The notes under the pieces: generated by a model
Seen by the model: only the letters and a program-made list of their open reading frames with translations
Told to the model about the DNA's origin: nothing
The model's database searches: none
Source: Comamonadaceae bacterium
Lineage (GTDB): Bacteria > Pseudomonadota > Gammaproteobacteria > Burkholderiales > Burkholderiaceae_C
NCBI GenBank assembly: GCA_027488215.1
Contig: JAIYCB010000011.1
Coordinates: 103,215-167,214 of the forward strand
Direction of reading: 5' to 3'
DNA: 64,000 nucleotides
Program-made: the position numbers and the translations under genes
Shown: piece by piece, positions 1-8,379 of the stretch
How the letters are laid out: each line of letters opens with the position of its first letter
Position numbering within the stretch: the first letter of the stretch is position 1

Positions 1-79
1 GTGACACAAAGCCTGCTACGCAACGCTCAAGATGAGGCACATGCTCAGGGCGTTTGCGCTGTCACCTCAGGAGTTATGC

Positions 80-1141
80 ATGTCTTCATCCCCACGCTGG
101 AAACACCGCCCACCGGGCTCGAATTGGGGCGACTTCGGGCCTGACGACCAATACGGTCGCATGAACCTCTTGACGCCCGACAAAGTGCTGCTAGGCATGG
201 CCGAGGTGCGAACAGGGCAGACTTTCAACCTGAGCCTGCCACTGGATTTTCCGGGGGGCAACGTGCTCAACCCCAGGCGTCAGCCGCCCGTGCTGCGCCC
301 GACGGTGCGCGAGGGCAAAGCCAACATGAACTACCAGCTTTGGTGCGACGACCCGGCTTGTACCGATGTGGTGTGCGACGACCTGGTGATCATGCACTTG
401 CAGTACAGCACCCAGTGGGACAGCCTGGCGCACGTGGGCTCGATGTTTGATGCCAACGGCGATGGTGTGCCAGAGCCGGTTTATTACAACGGTTTTCGCG
501 CCGGGATCGATGTGGTCGGCCCAAGTGGCAGTGGGGGAGCTGGCGTTTTTGGTTTTCCAGAGATCGCCCGGGAATCCACATCAGCAGCCAAGGCGCTGGG
601 CATCGAAAGAATGTCCGAGCGCTGCGTGCAGGGCCGCGCCGTGATGATCGACCTGCACGCCCATTTAGGGCGAGAGCGTGTTCGGGTGGGCTACGACCTG
701 CTCATGGACATCATGCGCAAGGACGGCGTGGTGGTGGAGCCTGGCGACATGGTCTGCCTGCACACGGGGTTTGCCCAGATGCTGCTGGAAATGAACAAGC
801 AGCCTGACCCTCACGCAGTGGAAAATTCATGTGCCGTGCTGGAGGGGCGCGACGAGCGGCTACTGCAGTGGATCACTGATTCAGGCATGGTGGCCCTGAT
901 CGCTGACAACTACGCGGTCGAAGGCCTGCCTGCCTCCCCCCGGCCCGGCAGCTGCGCGGCTTTGCCCTTGCACGAGCATTGCCTGTTCAAGCTGGGGGTG
1001 CACCTGGGCGAGATCTGGCACTTGACCCCTTTGGCCAACTGGCTACGCGAACACGGCCGTCACCGCTTTTTGCTCACCGCCCCACCCTTGCGCCTGCCCG
1101 GGGCCATTGGCTCGCCAGCCACGCCCATCGCCACGGTGTGA
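80..1141 (+). CDS. Cyclase family protein (kynurenine formamidase-like metal hydrolase)
   Basis: A 353-residue protein of the putative cyclase family (PF04199), whose members are Mn- or Zn-dependent amide or lactone hydrolases. The sequence shows the family core TQWDSLAHVG near residue 115, with the metal-binding Asp and His, and the later segments GDMVCLHTGF and ALIADNYAVE. An in-frame upstream ATG exists at 32, but the ATG at 80 has an AGGAG six bases before it and starts the conserved N-terminus (MSSSPRWKHRPPGSNWGDFG). It is the first complete gene of the window. The substrate cannot be told from sequence, and its neighbours (a hypothetical and chrA) give no pathway. Confidence 0.8.
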   Translation: MSSSPRWKHRPPGSNWGDFGPDDQYGRMNLLTPDKVLLGMAEVRTGQTFNLSLPLDFPGGNVLNPRRQPPVLRPTVREGKANMNYQLWCDDPACTDVVCDDLVIMHLQYSTQWDSLAHVGSMFDANGDGVPEPVYYNGFRAGIDVVGPSGSGGAGVFGFPEIARESTSAAKALGIERMSERCVQGRAVMIDLHAHLGRERVRVGYDLLMDIMRKDGVVVEPGDMVCLHTGFAQMLLEMNKQPDPHAVENSCAVLEGRDERLLQWITDSGMVALIADNYAVEGLPASPRPGSCAALPLHEHCLFKLGVHLGEIWHLTPLANWLREHGRHRFLLTAPPLRLPGAIGSPATPIATV

Positions 1142-1217
1142 GCCATTGGCCAGATTGCACTTTGTGGCAGCGACAATCGGACAACCGGAAAGAGAATTGC
1201 CGGTAAGGAATTGGCCG

Positions 1218-1595
1218 ATGGATTTGCTAATGCTGGACTTTGACTGCAGTGAAGACACTGAAGGGGTGGTGTGCTGGGACGCGCTGGCGCAACCGCATCC
1301 GCGCCACAACGGCGCCTTGCTGCACGAGGTGGCGCAGGTGCTGGCCTGGGCCCATGGTTTTGATGCGCAAGGCCCCGGCCCGCTGGAGGATGGCGCGAAC
1401 TGGGACTTTGACCTGCAAGCCACGCTGCACCCCAGCGGCCCAAACCCACAAGTTACCCGCTTGGTTTTCGAAGCGGACAAAGGCCACTGCGCCATGCAAG
1501 CTGCCGATCTGGCACTACCCCTGGCGCTGAGTTTGAGCCTGAGCGGCAAGCCCGGCTTTGCGCAGGCCTTTCGCGAACGCTGGGGTGCGCCATGA
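1218..1595 (+). CDS. Hypothetical protein upstream of chrA
   Basis: A 125-residue acidic protein of unknown function, starting MDLLMLDFDCSEDTEG. Longer reading from 1107 is open, but the ATG at 1218 follows an AAGGA-like site and the residues before it are low-complexity. Its stop codon overlaps the chrA start (ATGA), so the two are very probably translated together. There is no signal peptide or membrane segment, and no domain was recognised. The overlap suggests an accessory role to the transporter, which is inference only. Confidence 0.55.
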   Translation: MDLLMLDFDCSEDTEGVVCWDALAQPHPRHNGALLHEVAQVLAWAHGFDAQGPGPLEDGANWDFDLQATLHPSGPNPQVTRLVFEADKGHCAMQAADLALPLALSLSLSGKPGFAQAFRERWGAP

Positions 1596-2905
1596 GCGGT
1601 GCCGCGTATCCCAAAACGGACTTCAGCCAAGAAGCCCCACCCACAAATGTGAGCTGGCGTGAAGCCCTGAAGTTCTGGTTCTGGCTGGGGTGCATGAGTT
1701 TTGGTGGCCCAGCTGGACAAATCGCGCTGATGCACGAAGAGCTGGTGGTGCGCCGCCGCTGGATTTCGGAAAAGCGCTACCTCCATGCGCTGAACTACTG
1801 CATGCTGCTGCCTGGTCCTGAGGCGCAGCAACTGGCCACCTACATGGGCTGGCTGATGCACGGCACACGCGGTGGCATTGCCGCAGGCGCTTTGTTTGTG
1901 CTGCCGTCTTTGCTGCTGCTGATCGCCCTGAGCTGGGCCTACACCGCCTGGGGGCAACACCCCTGGGGGCAAGCATTGCTGTGGGGCCTCAAGCCCGCTG
2001 TCACTGCTCTCGTGCTGCATGCGGCGCACCGCCTGGCCCAGCGTACCTTGAAAGCCCGCTGGTTGTGGGTGCTCGCGGTGTTTTCACTGCTGGGCATGCT
2101 CTGGGGCCTGCCTTTTGCATTGATCATTGCGGGCGCAGCGGCCGTGGGCTTTTACATGTCGCGGCAGTCCTTCGTTGGCATTCAAGCTGAACTGGAAGAC
2201 GACTCCCCCGCCCCCAGGCACACCCAATTCAGCCCTAAACGCCTGCTGCGCGCCTTGGCCTTGGGCGTGGGATTGTGGGCAACGGGTCTGGGCTTGATCG
2301 CACTGGTGTTCGGGTCAAACCATACCCTCACCGTCATGGCAGGATTCTTCACGCAAGCGGCCTTGCTGACCTTTGGTGGTGCCTACGCGGTGCTGCCGTT
2401 TGTAACGCAAGCGGCCGTAGGTCAGTATGGCTGGCTGACGGCGGCGCAAATGATGGATGGCCTGGCCCTGGGGGAGACCACGCCGGGACCGTTGATCATG
2501 GTGGTGGCGTTTGTGGGCTTTTTGGGTGGACACAGTCAGGCCTTGTTGGGCCACCCTGTGCTCGGCGGCATCGTGGCGGCCTGCGTGGTGACCTGGTTCA
2601 CCTTCCTGCCCTCCTTTGTGTTCATTTTGGCGGGCGGCCCCTGGGTGGAATCCACACGCCGCATGCCCTCACTGGAGGGACCGATGCAGGGCATCATGGC
2701 CGCTGTGATCGGTGTGATCGTGTACTTGGCAGGTGTATTTGCACGCCAGACCTGGCTGCCCGGAGGCTGGCACATGCTGCCCGATCTGGGCGCATTGGCG
2801 CTCACGCTGCTGGCCACCTGGCTGCTGATTCGCCAGCAGCTGAGTGTGTTCAAACTGCTGGGTCTGTGCACGGCGCTGGGGCTGGTGTGGCAGCTGCTGG
2901 TTTGA
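1592..2905 (+). CDS. chrA: Chromate transporter ChrA (CHR family)
   Basis: A 437-residue inner-membrane protein with the bidomain layout of long-chain CHR transporters, which export chromate using the membrane potential. The N-terminal half has the family signature FGGPAGQIALMHEE (about residue 36) and YCMLLPGPEAQQLATYMGW. The C-terminal half repeats it as LLTFGGAYAVLPFV and GLALGETTPGPLIM. About ten hydrophobic segments are visible. Length is normal for the long form. The gene starts inside the stop of the preceding hypothetical gene. Family assignment is firm; chromate as the physiological substrate is taken from the family. Confidence 0.9.
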   Translation: MSGAAYPKTDFSQEAPPTNVSWREALKFWFWLGCMSFGGPAGQIALMHEELVVRRRWISEKRYLHALNYCMLLPGPEAQQLATYMGWLMHGTRGGIAAGALFVLPSLLLLIALSWAYTAWGQHPWGQALLWGLKPAVTALVLHAAHRLAQRTLKARWLWVLAVFSLLGMLWGLPFALIIAGAAAVGFYMSRQSFVGIQAELEDDSPAPRHTQFSPKRLLRALALGVGLWATGLGLIALVFGSNHTLTVMAGFFTQAALLTFGGAYAVLPFVTQAAVGQYGWLTAAQMMDGLALGETTPGPLIMVVAFVGFLGGHSQALLGHPVLGGIVAACVVTWFTFLPSFVFILAGGPWVESTRRMPSLEGPMQGIMAAVIGVIVYLAGVFARQTWLPGGWHMLPDLGALALTLLATWLLIRQQLSVFKLLGLCTALGLVWQLLV

Positions 2906-2937
2906 AAACTTGGCTGCCACAACGCCCACGCTGCGCC

Positions 2938-3414
2938 TCACTTTTTGGGATAGAGGTCCGGGTACAGATCCTTGAGCAGGCAGCCGCTTTCATCAGGGGC
3001 GGGCATGTTTCCGGTCCGTATGGCCTCGGCCAGTTCGGCGCGCACCTGCTCCCGTGTTTTGCAAGGCACAACAGGTTTGGGGGGGTACGCCGAAGGGTTG
3101 ATTTCGTTGAGCATGCAACCACTGTCGTCATAGGCTGGCATGTTCCCGGTGCGCTTGGCTTCCTCGAGCTCTGCTCGGACCTGCTCACGTGTTTTGCAGG
3201 GCACAACTGGTTTGGGAGGGTACGCCGAGGGATTGACCTCATTGAGCATGCGCCCGGAGTCGTCACCGGCGGGCATGTTGCCCAAGCGAATCGCCTCCAT
3301 CAACTCGGCACGCACCTGTTCACGTGTTTTGGGTCCGCCCGGGTCTTGCGCCAAGGCATGGCCTGCAGACAGTACCAGCACAGCAAGGGTCAGGGCCGAC
3401 AAGGTATTTCGCAT
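2938..3414 (-). CDS. Secreted DUF4148 protein with three tandem repeats
   Basis: A 158-residue exported protein. A signal peptide (MRNTLSALTLAVLVLSAGHALA-Q) is followed by three near-identical units of about 48 residues. Each begins KTREQVRAEL, continues through GNMPA-x-D-x-SG and NE-x-NPSAYPPKPVVPC, and the first two end in Cys. The KTREQVRAEL segment is the DUF4148 signature, frequent in Burkholderiales and of unknown function. The ATG at 3414 was chosen over an in-frame TTG at 3429 because AAGGAA lies just upstream of it. The repeats are also close at DNA level, which fits recent internal duplication. Confidence 0.75.
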   Translation of the reverse strand: MRNTLSALTLAVLVLSAGHALAQDPGGPKTREQVRAELMEAIRLGNMPAGDDSGRMLNEVNPSAYPPKPVVPCKTREQVRAELEEAKRTGNMPAYDDSGCMLNEINPSAYPPKPVVPCKTREQVRAELAEAIRTGNMPAPDESGCLLKDLYPDLYPKK

Positions 3415-3562
3415 AGGGATTCCTTTCAAAGTGGGTCAAAGCGCCAGTCCTGGCTCCGTCAAACGCGACAGATTCACCATTCAACCAGCGTCGCCACCAA
3501 TTTAAAAAAACCACGCAACCGCGTCTGTGCGTTAATTCACACCCACAACGCCTACCCACACC

Positions 3563-3901
3563 ATGACCGAAGAATTCCAGATCCACATCCCCATCTCCTT
3601 CATGGCGATCTACACACCACCCGGAAAAATCAAGCCCACTCTGGGCATGCGCGACCTGGCTGCGCGCTACGAGTTGTGCGAAGACCTGGCCAACCTGCTG
3701 ACAGAAAAAGCTGCCAACATGCAGTTCACCTTGGGCATTACTGAAGAGCTGGTGCTGGCGCAATGCGAAGCCGGTTTGCTGGCCGAACCGGTCGTAGTCA
3801 GCCCCCAGGAAGCGCGTTGGGTGGTGTGCCGCCTCGCCGAGCTGCTGCAGTGGCCCATGAACCAACTCTTGCAAGCGCCCGCGCCAAGCCAGCCGAATTG
3901 A
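3563..3901 (+). CDS. Conserved hypothetical protein
   Basis: A 112-residue soluble protein without recognised domain, beginning MTEEFQIHIPISFMAIYTPPGK and ending with a predicted helical part (PQEARWVVCRLAELLQWPMNQ). It has no signal peptide. It ends eight bases before the MATE gene start, so the two probably form a unit. Composition and codon use match the neighbours, which supports a real gene. Function unknown. Confidence 0.55.
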   Translation: MTEEFQIHIPISFMAIYTPPGKIKPTLGMRDLAARYELCEDLANLLTEKAANMQFTLGITEELVLAQCEAGLLAEPVVVSPQEARWVVCRLAELLQWPMNQLLQAPAPSQPN

Positions 3902-3908
3902 TCCTCCC

Positions 3909-5270
3909 ATGAGCACATCCGATTTGCACAGGCTACTGACAGCCCCCATCTTGCCCACCTTGCTGCGTCTGGCTGCTCCCAATGTGCTGGCCATGGTGAT
4001 GACGGTGCTGGTGGGTATTGCCGAGACCTATTACGTGGGCCGCTTGGGCACCACGCCCCTGGCAGCCATGGCGCTGGTATTTCCGTTTGCCATGCTCACC
4101 CAAATGATGTCGGCCGGGGCCATGGGTGGGGGGGTGTCTGCGGCCATCAGCCGGGCCTTGGGCGCATCGGACCTGGTGCGTGCGCACAGCTTGGTGCAAC
4201 ACGCCTTGCTGATTGGCCTGGGCGCAGGCCTGCTCTACAGTGCTCTTTTTTTGGTATGGGGCCCTGACTTTTACGCACTGCTGGGCGGACGCGGAGCGGT
4301 GCAGGAACAGGCGGTGCAATACGGACAGGTGCTGTTTGCAGGGGCCGTGCTGGTCTGGTTGCTCAACACGCTGGCCTCCATTGTTCGGGGCACAGGCAAT
4401 ATGCGTGCGCCCTCGTTGGCGCTGGTGGTCACAGCGCTCTTGCAAATCGTGATGGGCGGTGTGCTTTCGATGGGTGCAGGACCGGTTCCGAGCATGGGCA
4501 TGGTGGGGGTGGCACTGGGTCACATCCTGGCCACGGCGGCGGGCGTGATGTATTTCTTGTGGTACTTGATTCGCAGCCGAGGGCGCTTGACACTGCACCT
4601 GCAAGGCTTTGCATTGCAGCGCACATTGTTTGCAGACATCTTGCGGGTCGGCGCCGTGGCCTGCTTGTCCCCTGTGCAATCGGTGCTGGCGATCTTGGTT
4701 TTTACTGGCTTGCTGGCTCAACTGGGCACTGAGGCGCTGGCCGGATATGGCATTGGACAGCGGCTGGAGTTTTTGCTGATCCCCATCGCCTTTGGCGTGG
4801 GCATGGCCGCCGTGCCCATGGTGGGCATGGCCATGGGGGCGAAACAGGTGGCGCGTGCGCGGCACGTGGCTTGGGTAGCCGCTGGTGTGTCGGCGATCAA
4901 CCTGGGGTTGATCGGCGCGGTGGTGACCGTGGCGCCCGATGTGTGGGCACGACTGTTCACCCAAGAAGAGGCCGTGCTGGCCTATGCACGGCAATACCTG
5001 GTGACGGCAGGCCCAGCCTTTCCCTTCTTTGGCCTGGGCCTCACCTTGTACTTCGCATCGCAAGGTGCCGGACAGGTCATTGGCCCGGTACTGGCGGGTA
5101 CGGTACGGCTGGTGCTGGTGGCGGGCGCAGGCTGGTGGTTGGCGCAACACCAGGGAACGGCGGACGACTTTTATGTGCTGGTGGCGTGGGCCATGGTGCT
5201 GTATGGCTTGGTCACAGCTGCGGCTGTGGCCTTCACGCCTTGGAAGGCTTCGGTGAGGCGCACTCAGTGA
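3909..5270 (+). CDS. MATE family multidrug/toxin efflux transporter
   Basis: A 453-residue integral membrane protein of the MATE family, which exports cationic drugs or metabolites using Na+ or H+ gradients. Its N-terminus (LLRLAAPNVLAMVMTVLVGIAETYYVGRLG) is the typical first MatE segment, with the repeat in the second half beginning around PVQSVLAILVFTGLLAQLGTEALAGYGIGQRLEFL. Roughly twelve hydrophobic segments are visible, and length is as expected. It faces flgN convergently, with 45 bases between the stop codons and no clear terminator. Substrate unknown. Confidence 0.88.
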   Translation: MSTSDLHRLLTAPILPTLLRLAAPNVLAMVMTVLVGIAETYYVGRLGTTPLAAMALVFPFAMLTQMMSAGAMGGGVSAAISRALGASDLVRAHSLVQHALLIGLGAGLLYSALFLVWGPDFYALLGGRGAVQEQAVQYGQVLFAGAVLVWLLNTLASIVRGTGNMRAPSLALVVTALLQIVMGGVLSMGAGPVPSMGMVGVALGHILATAAGVMYFLWYLIRSRGRLTLHLQGFALQRTLFADILRVGAVACLSPVQSVLAILVFTGLLAQLGTEALAGYGIGQRLEFLLIPIAFGVGMAAVPMVGMAMGAKQVARARHVAWVAAGVSAINLGLIGAVVTVAPDVWARLFTQEEAVLAYARQYLVTAGPAFPFFGLGLTLYFASQGAGQVIGPVLAGTVRLVLVAGAGWWLAQHQGTADDFYVLVAWAMVLYGLVTAAAVAFTPWKASVRRTQ

Positions 5271-5315
5271 TTCATGAATGGACGCCTCAGCAAGTCAACC
5301 CACAAGGGGGAAAAC

Positions 5316-5753
5316 TCAGGCATCCAAAAAGGGGCTGACACTGCGGCGTCGGGAAACTTGACCGAGCCGGTCATAAAGGTCAACGGTGGCCGTCGATTCG
5401 CCTTGAAGGGCTTGCAGTGCCCCCTTGACGGCTTGCAGCTGCCGTTGGAGCAGCTGAATATTGCGCAAATGGTCCTGTTTGCACTGCTGCAGGTCAGCCT
5501 GCAAGTTTTGCCACAACACTGGAACCGTGTCTTGACCTGCAACCCATTGGGCAACTTGCGACAGTCGCTGCAAAACTGCGATTCTTTCTTCCTGCAATGC
5601 CTCAAAGCCCGCCATGTCGCGAGCTTTCAATACCTCGAATTCCAGCATCAGCAAATGCGCAAGACGTGCCGTGTCGGTCGGCGCGTGGGCGAGCAGCGCT
5701 TCTAACGTGCCGTTCGGTTGGGACGGCTCAGGCGTCGGAGAGTTGGGACTCAT
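5316..5753 (-). CDS. flgN: Flagellar export chaperone FlgN
   Basis: A 145-residue helical protein with the FlgN pattern: heptad-rich LEFEVLKARDMAGFEALQEERIAVLQRLSQ followed by LQADLQQCKQDHLRNIQLLQRQLQAVKGALQAL, and a YDRLGQ motif near the C-terminus. FlgN binds the hook-filament junction proteins FlgK and FlgL (both encoded here) and delivers them to the export gate. It lies seven bases after flgM in the common flgA-flgM-flgN order. Identity rests on context plus the coiled-coil pattern, since FlgN proteins diverge strongly. Confidence 0.85.
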   Translation of the reverse strand: MSPNSPTPEPSQPNGTLEALLAHAPTDTARLAHLLMLEFEVLKARDMAGFEALQEERIAVLQRLSQVAQWVAGQDTVPVLWQNLQADLQQCKQDHLRNIQLLQRQLQAVKGALQALQGESTATVDLYDRLGQVSRRRSVSPFLDA

Positions 5754-5760
5754 GCCCGAA

Positions 5761-6063
5761 TCAGCCCTTGATCATTTTTTCAATGGCCACGAAGTTTTCG
5801 GCGATGCGGCGCGAATCCAAGGGGTATTGACCCTGTTGGATGGCCACTTTGATGGCCTCCACCTTGGCACGGTCGAATTCAGGCTCTTGCATGGCTTTTT
5901 GCGCAACTGCGCTCAGTTTGACTTCGTCGGCTTGGGGCGACTGCACCTTGGTCAGGCCTTCCGGCCCAGCATCAGAGGCGCGCTCCTGGGCCTTCGAGGA
6001 CACTTGGCGGCTGGCCGAGTCCATTTGGGCCACCCGGCGAAAACTAGAGATGGGATCGGTCAT
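5761..6063 (-). CDS. flgM: Anti-sigma-28 factor FlgM
   Basis: A 100-residue FlgM, which holds sigma28 (FliA) inactive until the hook is complete and is then exported. The C-terminal sigma-binding half is recognisable: VKLSAVAQKAM, then VEAIKVAIQQGQYPLDSRRIAENFVAIEK. The N-terminal half is polar and probably disordered, as needed for export. It has its own sigma28-type promoter immediately upstream, which would give the usual FlgM autoregulatory loop. The gene sits between flgA and flgN. Confidence 0.93.
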   Translation of the reverse strand: MTDPISSFRRVAQMDSASRQVSSKAQERASDAGPEGLTKVQSPQADEVKLSAVAQKAMQEPEFDRAKVEAIKVAIQQGQYPLDSRRIAENFVAIEKMIKG

Positions 6064-6117
6064 GAAGGTTCTCTTTTCTGGTTTCTTTTTATGGAGCTGA
6101 AACCTCGCTCGTAATCA

Positions 6118-6144
6118 GAATCGACCTCAGATTCTAGAACTTGA
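6118..6144 (-). promoter_or_regulatory. Sigma28 promoter of flgM
   Basis: Read on the minus strand: TCAAGTTC, 11 bases, GTCGATTC. The sigma28 consensus is TAAAGTTT-N11-GCCGATAA. Spacing is exact, and the AAGTT and CGAT cores are present. The -10 box lies about 55 bases before the flgM start and shares GTCGATTC with the first flagellin promoter in this window. Confidence 0.7.
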
Positions 6145-6186
6145 GCCCCATGCGTGTTTTTTTATTGAATTTCAATATGTGAAATT

Positions 6187-6960
6187 TCAAAGGCCTTGAA
6201 CCTGATTGGGCCCTTTGACAAGTCCCGTCAGCATACGCCCGGAATCGCGGTTTTTGAGCTTGATTTGCTCACCATAGCGACCGTCTTGCTGAGCTTCAAC
6301 ACGGGCTGAAATCTGAAAACCCTGGGCTTGGCCGATCGACATCAGCACCATCTGACCCCTTTTGACCAGCAAAGTGGGCCGAATGTCCTGACTGCGCAGC
6401 GGGGTATCGGGGCGCACGTCTCGCACCACCTCACTGTGCAAAATTTGTGAAACCTGCTCCAGCACATTGACGGGCATACCGGGTGTATCGACCTCGGCCA
6501 GCCGAACATGAGCCTCCGTCAAGATCATGCCGCGCTGCAGGGGAACAGCCGCAACCAGCACCTGTCGCTTTTCAACCTCAGCCGTTTCGACCTTGGCTTG
6601 GGCAGAGCTTGCCGCCACGCGCCCTGTGACTGAGACCCGCACAAACAGCTGCCAGGTCGGTTGGGCGCATCGGACACGGATGGTCTCGGTGCTGGCAAAG
6701 GGCAGATCCATGGCCAGAGGACTGGAGCAAGCCTTGACCTGCAGGCGCGGGTCCAAAGGAGCGAGTACCACCGACTCGGCCGGGACCGATTGGGTTTGCA
6801 CCACCCAATCCACCACCGACTTTTGCAGCGTTGCACTGGGTGAAGCTGGCACCACAGCCCAGGCTGACCCACTGCACAAAAAGAAAACCGCCCCGAACCA
6901 AAGGCCACGAACCGTGACTGGATCCAGAAGTCGGCACAGCATTTGCATGGAAGGTTTCAT
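6187..6960 (-). CDS. flgA: Flagellar P-ring assembly chaperone FlgA
   Basis: A 257-residue periplasmic protein needed for assembling FlgI into the P-ring. A signal peptide (hydrophobic GLWFGAVFFLCSGSAWA) is followed by a FlgA N-domain and a SAF-type C-terminal domain (VEKRQVLVAAVPLQRGMILTEAHVRLAEVD, RDVRPDTPLRSQDIRP, VLMSIGQAQGFQISARVEA). Starts at 6990 (ATG), 6960 (ATG) and 6948 (ATG) are possible and none has a good ribosome site. A sigma54-like promoter ending near 7003 would make 6990 leaderless, so 6960 was preferred. The gene is divergent from the LysM/transglycosylase gene. Confidence 0.85.
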   Translation of the reverse strand: MKPSMQMLCRLLDPVTVRGLWFGAVFFLCSGSAWAVVPASPSATLQKSVVDWVVQTQSVPAESVVLAPLDPRLQVKACSSPLAMDLPFASTETIRVRCAQPTWQLFVRVSVTGRVAASSAQAKVETAEVEKRQVLVAAVPLQRGMILTEAHVRLAEVDTPGMPVNVLEQVSQILHSEVVRDVRPDTPLRSQDIRPTLLVKRGQMVLMSIGQAQGFQISARVEAQQDGRYGEQIKLKNRDSGRMLTGLVKGPNQVQGL

Positions 6961-7002
6961 AAGTGTGGAAGTTTTGACAGTGATCAACATTTCCAACGAT
7001 TA

Positions 7003-7018
7003 AGCAAAAACGAGACCA
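7003..7018 (-). promoter_or_regulatory. Sigma54 promoter candidate of flgA
   Basis: Minus strand TGGTCT-N5-TTGCT with GG and GC exactly ten bases apart. It fits the -24/-12 consensus TGGCAC-N5-TTGCA, except for two substitutions after the GG. It lies about 43 bases before the chosen flgA start. Weaker than the flgB, flagellin and activator promoters. Confidence 0.5.
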
Positions 7019-7043
7019 GCCTTCAGACATCCATGCAACCGAC

Positions 7044-8171
7044 ATGAGCAACCTGTTGCCCCCTTTGCCCAGCTTGCCTGCGCTGAGCCCCCCTGCCCCA
7101 ACGGGTGGTGGTGCACTGCTGCCCGCGCCGGATCGCTCAGGAGCCTTCGGGCAGGTGCTGGCCGATGTGTCACACCGCGGGGGCATGGTCCAAGCGCAGG
7201 ACGGTGACACCTTGATTGGTCTGGTCAAGGCACATTACCGGCAAAACCATCAACCGATTACCGAGCAGCAGGCCATGCGCCTGGCCCACCAAGTGGCTGC
7301 CCGCAACCAGATTGACAATCCGGACCTGATCCTGACGGGTCAAAAAATCGATTTCTCCAGTTTGCGCATGCCCGCTCTGGCCCGGGGTGAAGCCCCCGGC
7401 CCTCTGGATCTGCATCCGCGCAGCGCGCAATTGGTAGCGAAACTGGCAAACGCCACAGCTTTGACCACCAATGCTTTGGCCAGCCGCCCGACCGCATGGG
7501 CCAGCAGCACTGGCGCCTCCGGGCAACATCCAATCCTGGACAAAACATTGGAGCGCGCCATCCAAAAGGGTTTTGTGCACGCCTCAGAAGCCCCTGCGGT
7601 CAAGGACAAGATCCTGGCCCTGGCCGATCGCTACAACTTCCAACCCGACGACTTTGCCCGCCTGAGTCTGATGGAAAGCGGCGGCATGAACCCCCAAGCC
7701 AGCAATGGCAACTGCCACGGGATCATTCAGTTTTGCGATGGACCCAACCGGGGCGCCGCCTCTGTGGGCTTCAAAGACAACCCTCGGGCTATTTTGGGCA
7801 TGGGTTTGCTGCAGCAATTGGACCTGGTGGACCGTTATTTCTCGCAAGCCGGTCTGCGCGTCAAAGGTCCCCCCATCGGACTGGATGATTTGTACCTGAC
7901 GGTGCTGACCCCTGCTGCAAGGCAAGAAACACGGCCAGACGCGCCACTGCCCATTGCCGGGCCGCAAGCTCGATACCTGCATGTGGGACAGGACACCCGC
8001 GCACCCATCACACGCAACTCCATCCTCGCTGGCTTGCACACCTTGACCAACGCCATATTGCCCCAGACCGTTCGTGCTGCTGCTGCGCCTGTGATTGGCG
8101 CCCTGGGCAAAGGCGGTGTCACCCGCCTGTATGACGAAGTGGCCGGCACACTGCCTGCGACCTTGCGCTGA
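7044..8171 (+). CDS. LysM and lytic-transglycosylase-like protein, candidate flagellar peptidoglycan hydrolase
   Basis: A 375-residue protein between flgA and flgB. After a Pro-rich N-terminus, residues about 50-105 resemble a LysM peptidoglycan-binding module (VQAQDGDTLIGLVKAHY to LILTGQKIDF). Residues about 190-260 resemble a soluble lytic transglycosylase: ESGGMNPQASNGNCHGIIQF, with E211 in the catalytic position. No clear signal peptide is visible, which fits export by the flagellar apparatus or another route. FlgJ in this window lacks the usual C-terminal muramidase domain, so this gene is the natural candidate for opening peptidoglycan for the rod. That pairing is inference from context. 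Confidence 0.7.
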   Translation: MSNLLPPLPSLPALSPPAPTGGGALLPAPDRSGAFGQVLADVSHRGGMVQAQDGDTLIGLVKAHYRQNHQPITEQQAMRLAHQVAARNQIDNPDLILTGQKIDFSSLRMPALARGEAPGPLDLHPRSAQLVAKLANATALTTNALASRPTAWASSTGASGQHPILDKTLERAIQKGFVHASEAPAVKDKILALADRYNFQPDDFARLSLMESGGMNPQASNGNCHGIIQFCDGPNRGAASVGFKDNPRAILGMGLLQQLDLVDRYFSQAGLRVKGPPIGLDDLYLTVLTPAARQETRPDAPLPIAGPQARYLHVGQDTRAPITRNSILAGLHTLTNAILPQTVRAAAAPVIGALGKGGVTRLYDEVAGTLPATLR

Positions 8172-8175
8172 GCAG

Positions 8176-8221
8176 CGGCAATTCTTGGCCGCAGGGCTTT
8201 GCCGCTGACGGCAAATTGCCG
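8176..8221. promoter_or_regulatory. Candidate activator sites upstream of flgB
   Basis: Two dyads lie 65-110 bases upstream of the flgB sigma54 promoter: CGGCAATTCTTGGCCG (8176-8191) and CGGCAAATTGCCG (8209-8221). The first has the CGGC-N8-GCCG form also seen beside three other sigma54 promoters here. They are proposed binding sites for the flagellar enhancer-binding protein. The first also sits just after a stop codon, so it could form a hairpin, but no T-run follows it. Confidence 0.45.
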
Positions 8222-8272
8222 CTCGCGGCGGCAAGGGGTCATCGGTCTAGTCCCAAAGACAACAAATCCCCT

Positions 8273-8288
8273 TGGCACGGCTTTTGCA
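8273..8288 (+). promoter_or_regulatory. Sigma54 promoter of the flgB operon
   Basis: TGGCAC-N5-TTGCA, an exact match to the -24/-12 consensus with GG-N10-GC spacing, ending about 90 bases before flgB. It probably drives flgB and the closely spaced rod, hook and ring genes behind it. Confidence 0.85.
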
Positions 8289-8379
8289 GATATCGACCAC
8301 AAGCTGCTCAACTTGAGCGCCCCCCTCGTCAAAAAATTGACGAACCCTGTCCATCGAACCCACGACCCCAGGAGTCCAG

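Noticed and set aside
2275..3744. Plus-strand open frame of 489 codons running through chrA into the DUF4148 region
   Set aside because: Out of frame with chrA and antisense to the signal-peptide protein; low-complexity product.
8176..8240. Hairpin-rich region after the LysM/transglycosylase gene as a terminator
   Set aside because: Stems are strong but no T-run follows; the recurring CGGC-N8-GCCG form suits a protein site better.
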